From: Crocinitomicaceae bacterium
GTDB taxonomy: Bacteria; Bacteroidota; Bacteroidia; Flavobacteriales_D; CAJJDF01
Length of the DNA: 34,359 nucleotides
Direction of reading: 5' to 3'
Assembly: GCA_024639505.1 (NCBI GenBank)
Contig: JAHEIE010000003.1
Span: forward strand, 1-34,359
Shown: positions 1 through 7,819 of the stretch, in pieces
Position numbering within the stretch: position 1 is the stretch's first letter
How the letters are laid out: each line of letters begins with the position of its first letter
Made by a program: the position numbers and the translations under genes
The notes under the pieces: generated by a model
Told to the model about the DNA's origin: nothing
Seen by the model: only the letters and a program-made list of their open reading frames with translations
Databases searched by the model: none

Positions 1-894
1 TTTTATAAATTGATTCAACAACTTATTCACCGGCATAGATTCCGCTACAATTCCTACAGGTCTGAGAATCTCTGTGATACTTTCTGGGTTTTTAAACATT
101 TCAAAAGAATGTACATACCCTATAATATTATCTATTGTATCCCTGAATACCATTATTTTGGAATAACCTGTTTCTACAAATTCTTTTCCTAGTTCTTCTA
201 CAGATGATTCCACGTTCACAGCCTTTATCTCTGTTCTCGGAATCATGCAGTCTCTTGCTTTTACTTTATTAAAGTTCAGTGCATTATGAAACAACTGCAC
301 CTCGTGATCTTGTTCCTTGTCCGTTTGAACTTTTGTTGATTTGTTCAGGTAATCATCCAAATCTATAGCTCCAAAATTTACTTCGCCAATTACTTGTTTA
401 CTGCCAAACAATCCTAAAATCAATCCAGAAATAAGCGTAACCAGCATAGTAAGGATGTACAAAACACCATAAACAACCGCTAGTGGATAAGCCAAAATGG
501 AGAGAGTTCTGTTTGGGTTAATACGAAAAATAGTTTTTGGTAAAAACTCAGCTGTTACCAATATAATGAGAGTGGAAATAAGCGTTTGAGTAAGTAAAAT
601 AACTCCTGGCAACTCAGTAGTGTTGACGTGGACAGGAAAAAGCTTAGCAATAATTAACTCTCCCATAAAAATACCATAAACTACCAAAGCTATGTTATTT
701 CCTAAAAGTAAGGTGGTAATGAATTTGGATTCATTTTTTACAAAAAACGATAAAATCTTGGCGCTTACTATACCTTGCTTTTTATCTATCTCAATTTTCA
801 GTCTATTGGATTGCAGGTAAGCGATTTCGGTTCCCGAAAAAAACGCGGAAAACAACAAAGACAATAAAATGACAAGTAACACGTAGTGTTCCAT
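1..894 (-). CDS. CNNM/CorC-family membrane protein (hemolysin C type), C-terminal part cut by window edge
   Basis: The frame is open from an ATG at 894 to the left edge, giving about 298 residues; the end lies outside the window. I see an N-terminal membrane domain with hydrophobic stretches near residues 3-20, 58-80, 98-115 and 130-165. It carries the CNNM/DUF21 hallmarks SGTEIA (near 20) and AEFLPK (near 115). A soluble part resembling the start of a CBS pair follows, with the family-typical phrase CMIPRTEI near 216. Proteins of this family are linked to Mg/Co ion transport or efflux. Gliding protein GldE belongs to the same superfamily, but I cannot assign GldE because no gldD is adjacent. 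The next gene upstream, a small membrane protein, ends 44 bases before this start. The family call is fairly sure; the substrate is unknown. Confidence 0.8.
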   Translation of the reverse strand, partial: MEHYVLLVILLSLLFSAFFSGTEIAYLQSNRLKIEIDKKQGIVSAKILSFFVKNESKFITTLLLGNNIALVVYGIFMGELIIAKLFPVHVNTTELPGVILLTQTLISTLIILVTAEFLPKTIFRINPNRTLSILAYPLAVVYGVLYILTMLVTLISGLILGLFGSKQVIGEVNFGAIDLDDYLNKSTKVQTDKEQDHEVQLFHNALNFNKVKARDCMIPRTEIKAVNVESSVEELGKEFVETGYSKIMVFRDTIDNIIGYVHSFEMFKNPESITEILRPVGIVAESMPVNKLLNQFIK

Positions 895-938
895 TTAAAA
901 GAAATTCGTGGGTTGAATATACACAAAAAGGTTTGAAA

Positions 939-1154
939 TCATGATTTATCCATCTTGGTATGTGAGTTGTTTTTTTCCATTCTTATACGAATGTACCTCC
1001 TGAGCAAATACATTACAATAGGCAAGATTAAAAATAGTAGGTAAAATTTTGCTGTTTGAACTTCATCTACAATAAATTCGTAGACACAAAAAACGGCTAC
1101 TAAAATCGAAAAATACAGCCAAAATTTTTCTAAACCTCTGTTAAACTTTTCCAT
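939..1154 (-). CDS. Small membrane protein of unknown function, two predicted TM helices
   Basis: A 71-residue protein with two hydrophobic segments (about residues 11-29 and 37-52) separated by a short charged loop, and a basic hydrophilic tail rich in Arg, Lys and Asn. The ATG at 1154 lies one base past the stop of the Nfu-type gene, so the two are almost certainly translated from one transcript, and the CorC-type gene follows 44 bases later. The tight coupling argues that it is a real gene. I do not recognise the family. The sequence suggests an inner-membrane protein with its basic tail in the cytoplasm, by the positive-inside rule. Confidence 0.6.
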   Translation of the reverse strand: MEKFNRGLEKFWLYFSILVAVFCVYEFIVDEVQTAKFYLLFLILPIVMYLLRRYIRIRMEKNNSHTKMDKS

Positions 1155-1155
1155 A

Positions 1156-1773
1156 TTATTGTGCTTCGGCTATTACTTCAGTTACATCAGGCAAGTGCGA
1201 TTTCAATAATTGTTCTACACCTCCTTTTAAAGTAGCTGTGGAAGAAGGGCATCCGCTACAAGAACCTTTCAAAATTACGGTAACTTTTCCCTCATCAAAC
1301 GATTTGAAATGAATAGCACCTCCATCGTTTTCTACTGCTGGACGAACAAATTCCTCCAATAAGTCTACAATTTTTTGATCCAATTCGGAGGTAATTGTTG
1401 GCTCAAAATACGCTGGAACTTCCTTTTTCTCGTCACTTTCTATTGACTTTGGAGTGGGCAAAGAAGAAACCACAACTGGATTCTTTTTAAGGGAATCGGC
1501 TATAAACAACCTTAATTCTAAGGTGATATCTTCCCATTCAATTTCAGTCATTTTAGAAACCGTAATAAAGTTTCTTGTGATAAAAACTCCCTTTACAAAA
1601 GGAAAATCGAATAAAGATTCTGCTATTTCAGAAGAGTTCTTTGCTTCCTCTTTGCTCAAATATTCTGCAACTACATCTTCGCCCACAAGCATCTTGTTGG
1701 CTACAAATTTCATTGTGTTCGGGTTCGGGGTCATTTCCGAATAAATTGTAATTGGCATTTCTTGTGTTTCCAT
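1156..1773 (-). CDS. Nfu-type iron-sulfur cluster carrier (NifU N- and C-terminal domains)
   Basis: A 205-residue cytoplasmic protein with two domains. The N-terminal half (about 7-95) is an Nfu N-domain, recognisable by TPNPNTMKF near residue 15. The C-terminal half (about 130-205) is the NifU C-terminal domain with the cluster-binding CxxC (Cys172, Cys175, in the phrase CSGCPSS). Such scaffold or carrier proteins bind a 4Fe-4S cluster between two subunits and pass it to target enzymes. In this window MiaB, which needs 4Fe-4S clusters, is a plausible client, but that is inference. It is the first gene of a short leftward unit. A -7 box, TAACTTTG on the minus strand, lies 19 bases before the ATG. 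Length and both motifs are complete. Confidence 0.9.
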   Translation of the reverse strand: METQEMPITIYSEMTPNPNTMKFVANKMLVGEDVVAEYLSKEEAKNSSEIAESLFDFPFVKGVFITRNFITVSKMTEIEWEDITLELRLFIADSLKKNPVVVSSLPTPKSIESDEKKEVPAYFEPTITSELDQKIVDLLEEFVRPAVENDGGAIHFKSFDEGKVTVILKGSCSGCPSSTATLKGGVEQLLKSHLPDVTEVIAEAQ

Positions 1774-1791
1774 ATCCTATTTTTATCTGTG

Positions 1792-1799
1792 CAAAGTTA
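1792..1799 (-). promoter_or_regulatory. Predicted -7 box (TAnnTTTG type) for the Nfu-type gene
   Basis: The minus strand reads TAACTTTGCA here, matching the Bacteroidota housekeeping -7 consensus TAnnTTTG. It would start a transcript with a leader of roughly 10-15 bases before the ATG at 1773. I found no good -33 element (TTG/TTTG about 19 bases upstream). Confidence 0.45.
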
Positions 1800-1878
1800 C
1801 TAAAAACTAGTTCAGAATTTCGTGATTTCATAAATTCTAGTTATTTTCAATTTAATTCATCTTAAAAAATCATTAGTT

Positions 1879-2256
1879 ATGTTATTCATACTTATTATTT
1901 ACATTGGACTTATTGTCTTTTTGATTGCCTCAATCTGGAAAATGTTCGAAAAAGCTGGACAGCCAGGATGGGCAGCTCTAGTTCCTTTTTACAACATTTA
2001 TGTTCTAACACAAATAGCTGAGAAACCAGGTTGGTGGATGCTTTTATTCTTTGTCCCTCTAGTAAACCTTGTTGCCTCAATTATGGTTTGGTCAGCAATC
2101 TCAACACGATTTGGAAAAGGAGATGGATTTACCGTAGGCTTAGTGCTGTTGTCTTTTATTTTCATACCTATCCTTGGTTTTGGAGATGCCCAATACAAAG
2201 GAATTAATCCTAATGGAGGAAATGACGACATCTTGGATGATGTTTTAGAAAACTAA
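1879..2256 (+). CDS. DUF5684-like small integral membrane protein
   Basis: A 125-residue protein with three hydrophobic segments (about 2-20, 50-70 and 82-101) and an acidic, Gly/Asn-rich C-terminal tail. The phrase KAGQPGWAALVPFYNIY near residues 25-41 is the signature of DUF5684-type proteins, which are often mislabelled as signal peptidase because they accompany such enzymes elsewhere; no peptidase motif is present here. The function is unknown. The ATG follows an A/T-rich stretch, as is usual in this phylum, which rarely uses Shine-Dalgarno sites. The next gene begins four bases after the stop, so the two form an operon. Confidence 0.8.
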   Translation: MLFILIIYIGLIVFLIASIWKMFEKAGQPGWAALVPFYNIYVLTQIAEKPGWWMLLFFVPLVNLVASIMVWSAISTRFGKGDGFTVGLVLLSFIFIPILGFGDAQYKGINPNGGNDDILDDVLEN

Positions 2257-2260
2257 AAAA

Positions 2261-2725
2261 ATGAAAAAGAAAGTTCCTGAAATGCTCAATGTACTCACAA
2301 TCATGACAATTGGTTGGAGTTTTATGATGCTCATTTCAAGTATTGTAAACGCTTTTGTCTTATCTGGAAGAGTGGATACTATTCAAGAAGAAATTGGCAA
2401 AGTAGACATCAAAGGAAAACCAGGAGAACCTTTTCTGGAAGTGATTTTTAATACTGCTGACATCGTGTTGGAGCATGCAGAATTTCTGAATTACAATAGC
2501 ATGATCGTTTATGTGCTAAGTATTGTTGCTGCTCTTCTTATGAGAAAACTATTGAAACTAGGTTTCTGGATGTATGTAATGGCTACCGCCATCGAAATTT
2601 CGGTTCCAGTGATTGTACTGGACAATAAATTAGCGGCAGGAGTAGTAATTTTGAGCAGTGTATTTTCTGTCATTTTCATTATTCTGTATGGTGTTAATTA
2701 CAAACAATTAACCGGCACAAAATAG
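2261..2725 (+). CDS. Integral membrane protein of unknown function
   Basis: A 154-residue protein with about four hydrophobic segments (near 12-35, 80-95, 98-118 and 122-147). A soluble loop (about 36-75, partly acidic, with a Gly-Lys-Pro-Gly-Glu turn) lies between the first and second. It starts four bases after the DUF5684-like gene and is followed by a hairpin terminator, so it closes a two-gene operon. I do not recognise the family and there are no catalytic motifs. The coding call rests on length, the membrane pattern and tight spacing. Confidence 0.7.
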   Translation: MKKKVPEMLNVLTIMTIGWSFMMLISSIVNAFVLSGRVDTIQEEIGKVDIKGKPGEPFLEVIFNTADIVLEHAEFLNYNSMIVYVLSIVAALLMRKLLKLGFWMYVMATAIEISVPVIVLDNKLAAGVVILSSVFSVIFIILYGVNYKQLTGTK

Positions 2726-2743
2726 ACCTTTACTTTATTTCAC

Positions 2744-2773
2744 AAAAGAGCTTTTCATTGAGGAGCTCTTTTT
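2744..2773 (+). terminator. Rho-independent terminator after the two-gene membrane-protein operon
   Basis: Perfect 9-bp arms AAAAGAGCT (2744-2752) and AGCTCTTTT (2764-2772) with an 11-base loop, running into T residues. It lies 19 bases after the stop at 2725 and separates this operon from the superoxide dismutase gene. Confidence 0.8.
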
Positions 2774-2797
2774 CTTTACATTCCAATTTGGATTAAT

Positions 2798-2805
2798 TAT
2801 ATTTG
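2798..2805 (+). promoter_or_regulatory. Predicted -7 box for the superoxide dismutase gene
   Basis: TATATTTG matches TAnnTTTG exactly, sits between the upstream terminator and the ATG at 2842, and would give a leader of about 30 bases. No convincing -33 element is visible 17-20 bases upstream, so the promoter call is moderate. Confidence 0.45.
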
Positions 2806-2841
2806 TTCTAAATAAAAATTAACTTTTAAACTAAATAAATT

Positions 2842-3450
2842 ATGGCATTCACATTACCAGAATTACCTTATGCATACGATGCATTGGAACCACATATAGA
2901 TGCAAGAACTATGGAAATTCACCATAGCAAACATCATAATGGATACACTACAAAACTAAATGGAGCGATTGAAGGAACAGATCTTGATGGAAAATCAATT
3001 GAAGAAATTCTTGAAAACCTTGATATGTCAAATGGTGCAGTAAGAAACAACGGAGGAGGTTTTTACAACCACAGATTGTTTTGGACTGTAATGTCGCCAA
3101 ATGGAGGTGGAGAACCTACAGGAGAATTGGCTTCAGCAATCAATGATGCTTTTGGATCTTTTGAAGATTTCAAAACTGCATTTTCAAATGCTGCAGCTAC
3201 TCAATTTGGTTCAGGATGGGCTTGGTTATGTGTTCACCCTGGAGGGAAATTAGAAGTTTGCGGTACGCCAAACCAAGACAATCCATTGATGTCTGGTGTA
3301 GGTTGTTCTGGATTCCCAATTATGGGAATTGATGTATGGGAGCATGCGTATTACCTAAATTACCAAAACAGAAGACCAGATTACATCAATGCATTTTTTA
3401 ATGTAATAAACTGGGAAGAAGTTTCTAAAAACTACGCAAACAACAAATAA
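2842..3450 (+). CDS. sodA: Superoxide dismutase, Fe/Mn family, Mn-type residues
   Basis: A complete 202-residue cytoplasmic enzyme of the Fe/Mn superoxide dismutase family, which converts superoxide to oxygen and hydrogen peroxide. The four metal ligands are present: His27, His77, Asp164 and His168 (motif DVWEHAYY). The outer-sphere glutamine, which distinguishes metal types, is in the C-terminal domain (Gln145, in PNQDNPLM), with Gly at the N-terminal position (GGGFYNH, residues 71-77). This is the Mn-enzyme arrangement, not the Fe-enzyme one, although cambialistic members exist. There is no signal peptide. It is a single-gene unit with its own predicted promoter and a strong terminator. The family is certain; metal preference is inferred from the residues. 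Confidence 0.95.
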   Translation: MAFTLPELPYAYDALEPHIDARTMEIHHSKHHNGYTTKLNGAIEGTDLDGKSIEEILENLDMSNGAVRNNGGGFYNHRLFWTVMSPNGGGEPTGELASAINDAFGSFEDFKTAFSNAAATQFGSGWAWLCVHPGGKLEVCGTPNQDNPLMSGVGCSGFPIMGIDVWEHAYYLNYQNRRPDYINAFFNVINWEEVSKNYANNK

Positions 3451-3473
3451 GCGTTATAATTCACAATAAATAC

Positions 3474-3506
3474 AGCCTGTCCTAAGCAATTGGGACAGGC
3501 TTTTTT
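3474..3506 (+). terminator. Rho-independent terminator of the superoxide dismutase gene
   Basis: Arms AGCCTGTCC (3474-3482) and GGACAGGCT (3493-3501) pair perfectly across a 10-base loop and are followed by a run of six T. It lies 23 bases after the stop codon. Confidence 0.9.
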
Positions 3507-3551
3507 ATTGTATATTTTTCTTTAATTTTGGGAAGTCCAAAATCACACTGC

Positions 3552-3953
3552 ATGAAATATTTTCTTTTTGGTTTGTTAATCACCCTATTTGTTCCGCAAT
3601 TCGCTTGGGCTGAAGAAAATATAAACGCAAGTTTTGAAGTTTTTCAAAACGATTCGGATACTTTTCTCACCGAACATCTTGTAACGCTTGATAGTATTTC
3701 TCCTAAACAATTTAGAAAAATGAAAATTACTGCTGTTGCGCTAGCTGTAACGCTGGGAGTTTTTGGAGTTCATCGATTATATCTTGGAACACCTGCTCGA
3801 ATACCAATCACCTACACACTGACACTTGGAGGAGGCTTTTTCGTTCTTCCTGCCATTGATATTGTCTACATTATTCTAGCCAAAAATCCAGAACAACTAA
3901 AAAACAATTCTTCCATTTTTATGTGGAATAAATCAAAAAAAGACAACCTTTAG
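3552..3953 (+). CDS. TM2-domain protein with signal peptide
   Basis: A 133-residue protein from the ATG at 3552; an in-frame TTG at 3528 could extend it by eight residues but would put a hydrophilic stretch before the signal peptide, so I prefer the ATG. Residues 1-20 look like a signal peptide ending in AWA. A short linker (about 21-58) follows, then a TM2 domain: two membrane helices (about 60-78 and 88-108) joined by the family phrase VFGVHRLYLG. TM2 proteins have no established bacterial function. The stop codon lies inside the loop of a terminator hairpin shared with the converging rmlB gene. Confidence 0.75.
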   Translation: MKYFLFGLLITLFVPQFAWAEENINASFEVFQNDSDTFLTEHLVTLDSISPKQFRKMKITAVALAVTLGVFGVHRLYLGTPARIPITYTLTLGGGFFVLPAIDIVYIILAKNPEQLKNNSSIFMWNKSKKDNL

Positions 3954-3964
3954 AGTTGTCTTTT
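3938..3964. terminator. Bidirectional terminator between the TM2 gene and rmlB
   Basis: Perfect 10-bp arms AAAAGACAAC (3938-3947) and GTTGTCTTTT (3955-3964) enclose a 7-base loop. On the minus strand the stem runs into seven T, serving rmlB (stop at 3968). On the plus strand the stem ends in TTTT, serving the TM2 gene. The TM2 stop codon (3951-3953) is in the loop. Confidence 0.85.
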
Positions 3965-3967
3965 CAA

Positions 3968-5014
3968 TTATTTATATTGTTTTTCGTAATAGCTCTGGTA
4001 ATCTCCAGATGTTACATTATTCAACCAATCACTGTTACTCAAATACCATTCTACGGTATCTTCCAAGCCTTTCTCGAAAGTAATGGATGGCTCCCAACCA
4101 AGCTCTCTTTTTATTTTGGAAGCATCTATAGCATAACGCATATCGTGCCCAGCTCTGTCGGTCACGTAGGTAATAAGTTTTTCACTTTCTCCTTCTTTTC
4201 TTCCTAATTTTCGATCCATTGTTTGGCACAGTAGCTTAACCAAATCTATGTTGGTCCACTCATTGTTGCCACCAATATTATATGTTTCTCCCAAAACACC
4301 ATCATGAAAAACTACATCAATAGCTCTAGCATGATCATTCACCCACAACCAGTCTCTTATATTCAATCCTTCTCCGTAAACAGGAAGCGGTTTGTTTTGT
4401 TGTATGTTGTGAATCATTAATGGTATCAATTTTTCGGGAAATTGATGTGATCCGTAATTGTTAGAACAATTAGAAATCTTTACAGGCATTCCATAAGTAT
4501 AAAAATAAGCACGAACCAAGTGATCCGAACTCGCCTTTGAACTAGAATAAGGACTTCGAGGGTCATAAGGAGTTTCCTCCAAAAAGAATCCTTCTTTTCC
4601 CAGCGAACCATATACTTCATCCGTAGAAATGTGGTAAAATACTTTGTTTTCAAAATCGTTTCCCCAGCTATTTCTCGCTGCATTCAGCAAATTTATTGTC
4701 CCCATCACATTTGTCTTAATAAACTCGGTAGGATTGGAAATAGACCTATCAACATGAGATTCTGCAGCCAAATGCACTACTCCGTCAAATTTATTCTCTT
4801 GAAACAAATTCATTATAAAATCTTCATCCACTATATCGCCTTTCACAAACGAATAATTTGGATTGGATTCTATGTCTTTCAAATTCTCCAAATTTCCTGC
4901 ATAAGTAAGTTTATCCAAGTTCACTATTTCGTAGTTTGGATATTTCTTAAGGAACAACCTTACCACATGTGAACCAATAAATCCAGCTCCTCCTGTTATT
5001 AGTATTTTTTTCAT
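3968..5014 (-). CDS. rmlB: dTDP-glucose 4,6-dehydratase
   Basis: A complete 348-residue extended short-chain dehydrogenase. It turns dTDP-glucose into dTDP-4-keto-6-deoxyglucose, the second step toward dTDP-rhamnose and related sugars for surface polysaccharide. Visible features are the NAD-binding GGAGFIG (8-14), the triad Thr131 with Tyr156 and Lys160 (YSSSK), and the RmlB-specific Asp132-Glu133 in STDEVYG. HVDRSI near 87 and NCSNNYG near 182 also fit RmlB rather than UDP-glucose epimerase. It stands alone, without rmlA, rmlC or rmlD, directly downstream of the secretion cluster. Only about 30 bases separate its ATG from the hairpin that ends gldN, leaving little room for a promoter. The enzyme call is secure; the sugar product is not. 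Confidence 0.95.
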   Translation of the reverse strand: MKKILITGGAGFIGSHVVRLFLKKYPNYEIVNLDKLTYAGNLENLKDIESNPNYSFVKGDIVDEDFIMNLFQENKFDGVVHLAAESHVDRSISNPTEFIKTNVMGTINLLNAARNSWGNDFENKVFYHISTDEVYGSLGKEGFFLEETPYDPRSPYSSSKASSDHLVRAYFYTYGMPVKISNCSNNYGSHQFPEKLIPLMIHNIQQNKPLPVYGEGLNIRDWLWVNDHARAIDVVFHDGVLGETYNIGGNNEWTNIDLVKLLCQTMDRKLGRKEGESEKLITYVTDRAGHDMRYAIDASKIKRELGWEPSITFEKGLEDTVEWYLSNSDWLNNVTSGDYQSYYEKQYK

Positions 5015-5035
5015 TTCTATTCTTTCCTTTTCTTG

Positions 5036-5069
5036 AATAAAAAAGGCTGCATAGAAATTCTATGCAGCC
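5036..5069 (-). terminator. Strong hairpin terminator after gldN
   Basis: Twelve-bp perfect arms GGCTGCATAGAA (5045-5056) and TTCTATGCAGCC (5058-5069) around a single central base. On the minus strand the hairpin is followed by a run of T (complement of the A-tract 5038-5044). It begins 24 bases after the gldN stop at 5093 and ends the secretion cluster. Confidence 0.85.
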
Positions 5070-5092
5070 ATCTTTTTACTATTATTATCTGA

Positions 5093-6034
5093 TTATAAGT
5101 GCCACAAATCGTGCTCTATATTCAACATTTTGTTTTTGATTTTTTCACCTTCCAATAGAACTTTGATTCCGTTCTTTTCGTAGTGATTTATTTCTCTGTC
5201 ATATACGTTAGACTCTTTGTAGATGTAACTTGCAAATTGTCTTTTCCAGAACAAATCATCAAATGACATTCTTTGAGCATCATTTTGTCTGTTGTATACA
5301 AAGTAGTTTTGGAATACATAACGACACTCTGGGAAATACAACCAAAACAATTGCTTTGGTGCTTTAAATTCTCCATCTTCATCGTAAGTTGCAATGATTG
5401 GACAAATACCAATAATTCTTACATCCATCACAGATCTTTGCTTGTCAAAAAACCAATCTTCTTTTACTAAATACTGCATGATATTTTCGGCAGTGATAGC
5501 ATTTTTAGAAGTAATGAAAATATCGTCACCTTCATCATCGTACATTGGTTCACCATTTTCATCTAATTTCTGAACTTGAGATGTATTGTACAATAAGTTA
5601 TCAATGGTTGTTTTGTAATTTGTATCATTCGTATTTCCCTGAGGAGCAACTACTGGGTACAGAAATTCTCCATCCCAATCTAACTTACCATTTCCATTGA
5701 TTTCATAAGGAGTTAAACTTCCTTCAGTCTCAATTCCATACTTAATAATATCCCACATTGCCATTCTATCAGTCAATGGCTCTCTTGGGTAAAACAAAGG
5801 AAAATTAAGCTTTTGCTGAACGTCAATCACTCTCCATATTCTCTTACTCCACATTACATCCGCTTCTCTTAATGGTACGTAAGAAATTACTTTCTTAGTG
5901 GGGATATGCTGCTGAACATACAATCCATCCAATACATTGGAAGGTGACACTCCTGTACTTTGGAGCTGTCCAAATGCAAATCCAGTCATCATGAGTGAGG
6001 CTGCTATCGCTATTGCTATTATTTTCGTCTTCAT
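5093..6034 (-). CDS. gldN: Type IX secretion / gliding protein GldN (PorN-like)
   Basis: A 313-residue periplasmic protein with a signal peptide (residues 1-22, ending AFGQ). In the type IX system GldN binds the outer-membrane lipoprotein GldK to form large rings and connects to GldM. Identification rests on its place as the last gene of porP-gldK-gldL-gldM-gldN and on family-typical stretches such as LREADVMWSKRIWRVID (about 56-72) and QLFWLYFPECR (about 227-237). An acidic stretch near 155-175 (DENGEPMYDDEGDD) is a likely loop. There is no gldO duplicate after it, unlike Flavobacterium johnsoniae. A 56-base gap separates it from gldM, and a strong terminator follows. Confidence 0.93.
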   Translation of the reverse strand: MKTKIIAIAIAASLMMTGFAFGQLQSTGVSPSNVLDGLYVQQHIPTKKVISYVPLREADVMWSKRIWRVIDVQQKLNFPLFYPREPLTDRMAMWDIIKYGIETEGSLTPYEINGNGKLDWDGEFLYPVVAPQGNTNDTNYKTTIDNLLYNTSQVQKLDENGEPMYDDEGDDIFITSKNAITAENIMQYLVKEDWFFDKQRSVMDVRIIGICPIIATYDEDGEFKAPKQLFWLYFPECRYVFQNYFVYNRQNDAQRMSFDDLFWKRQFASYIYKESNVYDREINHYEKNGIKVLLEGEKIKNKMLNIEHDLWHL

Positions 6035-6090
6035 TTCGTTTCTATTTTATCCGTATTTAACTAGTACGCATTTTTGATTCAAATGTTGTC

Positions 6091-7770
6091 TTACAACACT
6101 TTGAAAGTAAGTCCACCAATTGGTTTAGACTTTCCGTCAGGACCAGCAACCATTACGTCACTGAAGTAAATTTTTTGTCCTTTCTTAGCGTTCTTCAATA
6201 AGTTTTTCATTTTAGGAGTTAATGAACCTCCCCTTCCTTTTTCTTCAATCAACTTTCCGTTTACAATTACTTCTAGAGTAAATGATTTTACAGAAAACTG
6301 AACATCCAAAGGAGAATCAGCCAACTTTGCAGTCAAAGGTGGTGTTTGTTTCAACAATCCATTTTGTATCGTATTGTCACCATAAGTTCTTCCTGCATAG
6401 TAAGGTTGTGGCTTTGGCATAGGCATAATTCTAAACTTCTGCATTCCCACTTTTTTACCGTCAGCAGTTACAGAAACAGTAGCTTCTTTACCTCCACCAA
6501 CTTTAGCGATATACAAATCACCTTTTTTAGAGAAAGAACTACAACCTGAACAAGAAACTTTCACAGCATCTGGTGGATAACCAGAAGCAACTGCTTGAAT
6601 CTTATTGTCGTAACCTCTGTACATTACATTCAGTTCTGGTGCAGCAATAGAAGCCGAAGGCTTTCCTACTGTGTACTCAAATGCAAACGGTAATTCAGTA
6701 GCAACTCCTGCCAATTCTACCGATAAGTTCCCTTCTAAGTTTCTTTTACCTGGTGAACCTGCGCTAATTACAAATGCACCTGAATCTGAAGTAGCGTAAT
6801 CTCCAGCGTCACCCATTCTATATTTGATTGGGTATTTTTTTGTAGAATCAAAAGCAACAATTCCTACTTTTACGTCTAGTTTCTCACCCACGTTTAGGTA
6901 TTGAGTAGATGCTATTACTTGCGCTTCTACTTTGTTGATATTCATCATTGGAGTTTCTACTCTTGACATTAACATTTTAGAAGCTTTTTCTTGAGCTAAT
7001 CTAACATCATTTCTCAAAGAAGTCATTGTACTAATTACTCCAACTATAGGTTGGTGGTAGAATCTTGCTACGTTCCAATCTTTATCTTCTTTGTGTTGCT
7101 TTACTTTTTCCGGCTTTGTAAGGCTTCGGTATATTTCCGCCAATTCAGTTTTATTTGGATGATTTTCATCAATTAAAAATTTTTGAAAACCTTCAAAACT
7201 TTGTAGATTCTCCTTTTTGACATTATATACTTTACCATCCTTTTTAATAGAATCTGCAACAATTAAGATGATTTCATCACGATACTTGATTAAGTCTTCT
7301 CGAAATTTCTTTCCTCTCTTAGTTGACTCAGGAGTATCCCCCCCAAATAATCTAGAAGGTGTATCATAATCATCCTTTTTACTTATTTCTTCAATTGGAA
7401 GATATTCTGTTATTTGAGTTTCAGGATTTTTTGTAAACCACTTTTTATCTTCAACTTCCAGAAACATCTCATTCATTTCGTTGTAGATATGATCATCTAC
7501 AGCATTTGCTTTCTCAGCAACTTTATTGAACAAAGGTAAAATATCCTCTGCAGATTTCTTAGATTGAGGATCCTGCATTAAAAAACCGATTTTGGTATTA
7601 ATACCATTTATCGATTGTACTATGTTTGTATTTTGTTCCAATGATTGTTCATCTATTGTAACGAAGGCGTCAAGAATACTCTTGGAAACGTTTAGTGCTA
7701 ACATGGCTGTTAACACTAAATACATCATTCCAATCATTTTCTGCCTTGGGGTTTCTTTTCCACCTGCCAT
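6091..7770 (-). CDS. gldM: Type IX secretion motor protein GldM (PorM-like)
   Basis: A 559-residue inner-membrane protein with one N-terminal helix (about 12-30) after the family-typical start GGKETPRQKMIGMMYLVLT, and a long periplasmic arm. With GldL it forms the proton-driven rotary motor, and its periplasmic domains carry motion to the GldK/GldN ring. The arm shows an alpha-helical first domain (about 40-270) followed by beta-rich domains, with the phrase VGKPSASIAAPELNVMYRGYDN typical of the family near 368-389 and a CxxC (Cys407, Cys410). At 559 residues it is somewhat longer than the roughly 515-525 usual for characterised GldM/PorM. The extra length seems to lie in a charged region (about 108-235) of the first periplasmic domain. 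The gap to gldL is 49 bases. Confidence 0.95.
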   Translation of the reverse strand: MAGGKETPRQKMIGMMYLVLTAMLALNVSKSILDAFVTIDEQSLEQNTNIVQSINGINTKIGFLMQDPQSKKSAEDILPLFNKVAEKANAVDDHIYNEMNEMFLEVEDKKWFTKNPETQITEYLPIEEISKKDDYDTPSRLFGGDTPESTKRGKKFREDLIKYRDEIILIVADSIKKDGKVYNVKKENLQSFEGFQKFLIDENHPNKTELAEIYRSLTKPEKVKQHKEDKDWNVARFYHQPIVGVISTMTSLRNDVRLAQEKASKMLMSRVETPMMNINKVEAQVIASTQYLNVGEKLDVKVGIVAFDSTKKYPIKYRMGDAGDYATSDSGAFVISAGSPGKRNLEGNLSVELAGVATELPFAFEYTVGKPSASIAAPELNVMYRGYDNKIQAVASGYPPDAVKVSCSGCSSFSKKGDLYIAKVGGGKEATVSVTADGKKVGMQKFRIMPMPKPQPYYAGRTYGDNTIQNGLLKQTPPLTAKLADSPLDVQFSVKSFTLEVIVNGKLIEEKGRGGSLTPKMKNLLKNAKKGQKIYFSDVMVAGPDGKSKPIGGLTFKVL

Positions 7771-7819
7771 TTTTTTCTTGTTTTAAAAAGTTAATAATTG
7801 TTTTAATACAATTGAAATC

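Noticed and set aside
1-894. Assignment of the edge gene as gliding protein GldE
   Set aside because: GldE belongs to the same superfamily but is normally found with gldD. The neighbours here do not support it.
3528-3551. TTG start for the TM2 protein
   Set aside because: It adds a polar stretch ahead of a good signal peptide; the ATG at 3552 is better.
7796-7813. Six-base inverted repeat AATTGT/ACAATT before gldM, and a similar one (6084-6098) at the gldM stop
   Set aside because: Arms this short are expected by chance in A/T-rich gaps, and neither has a T-run or a promoter box.
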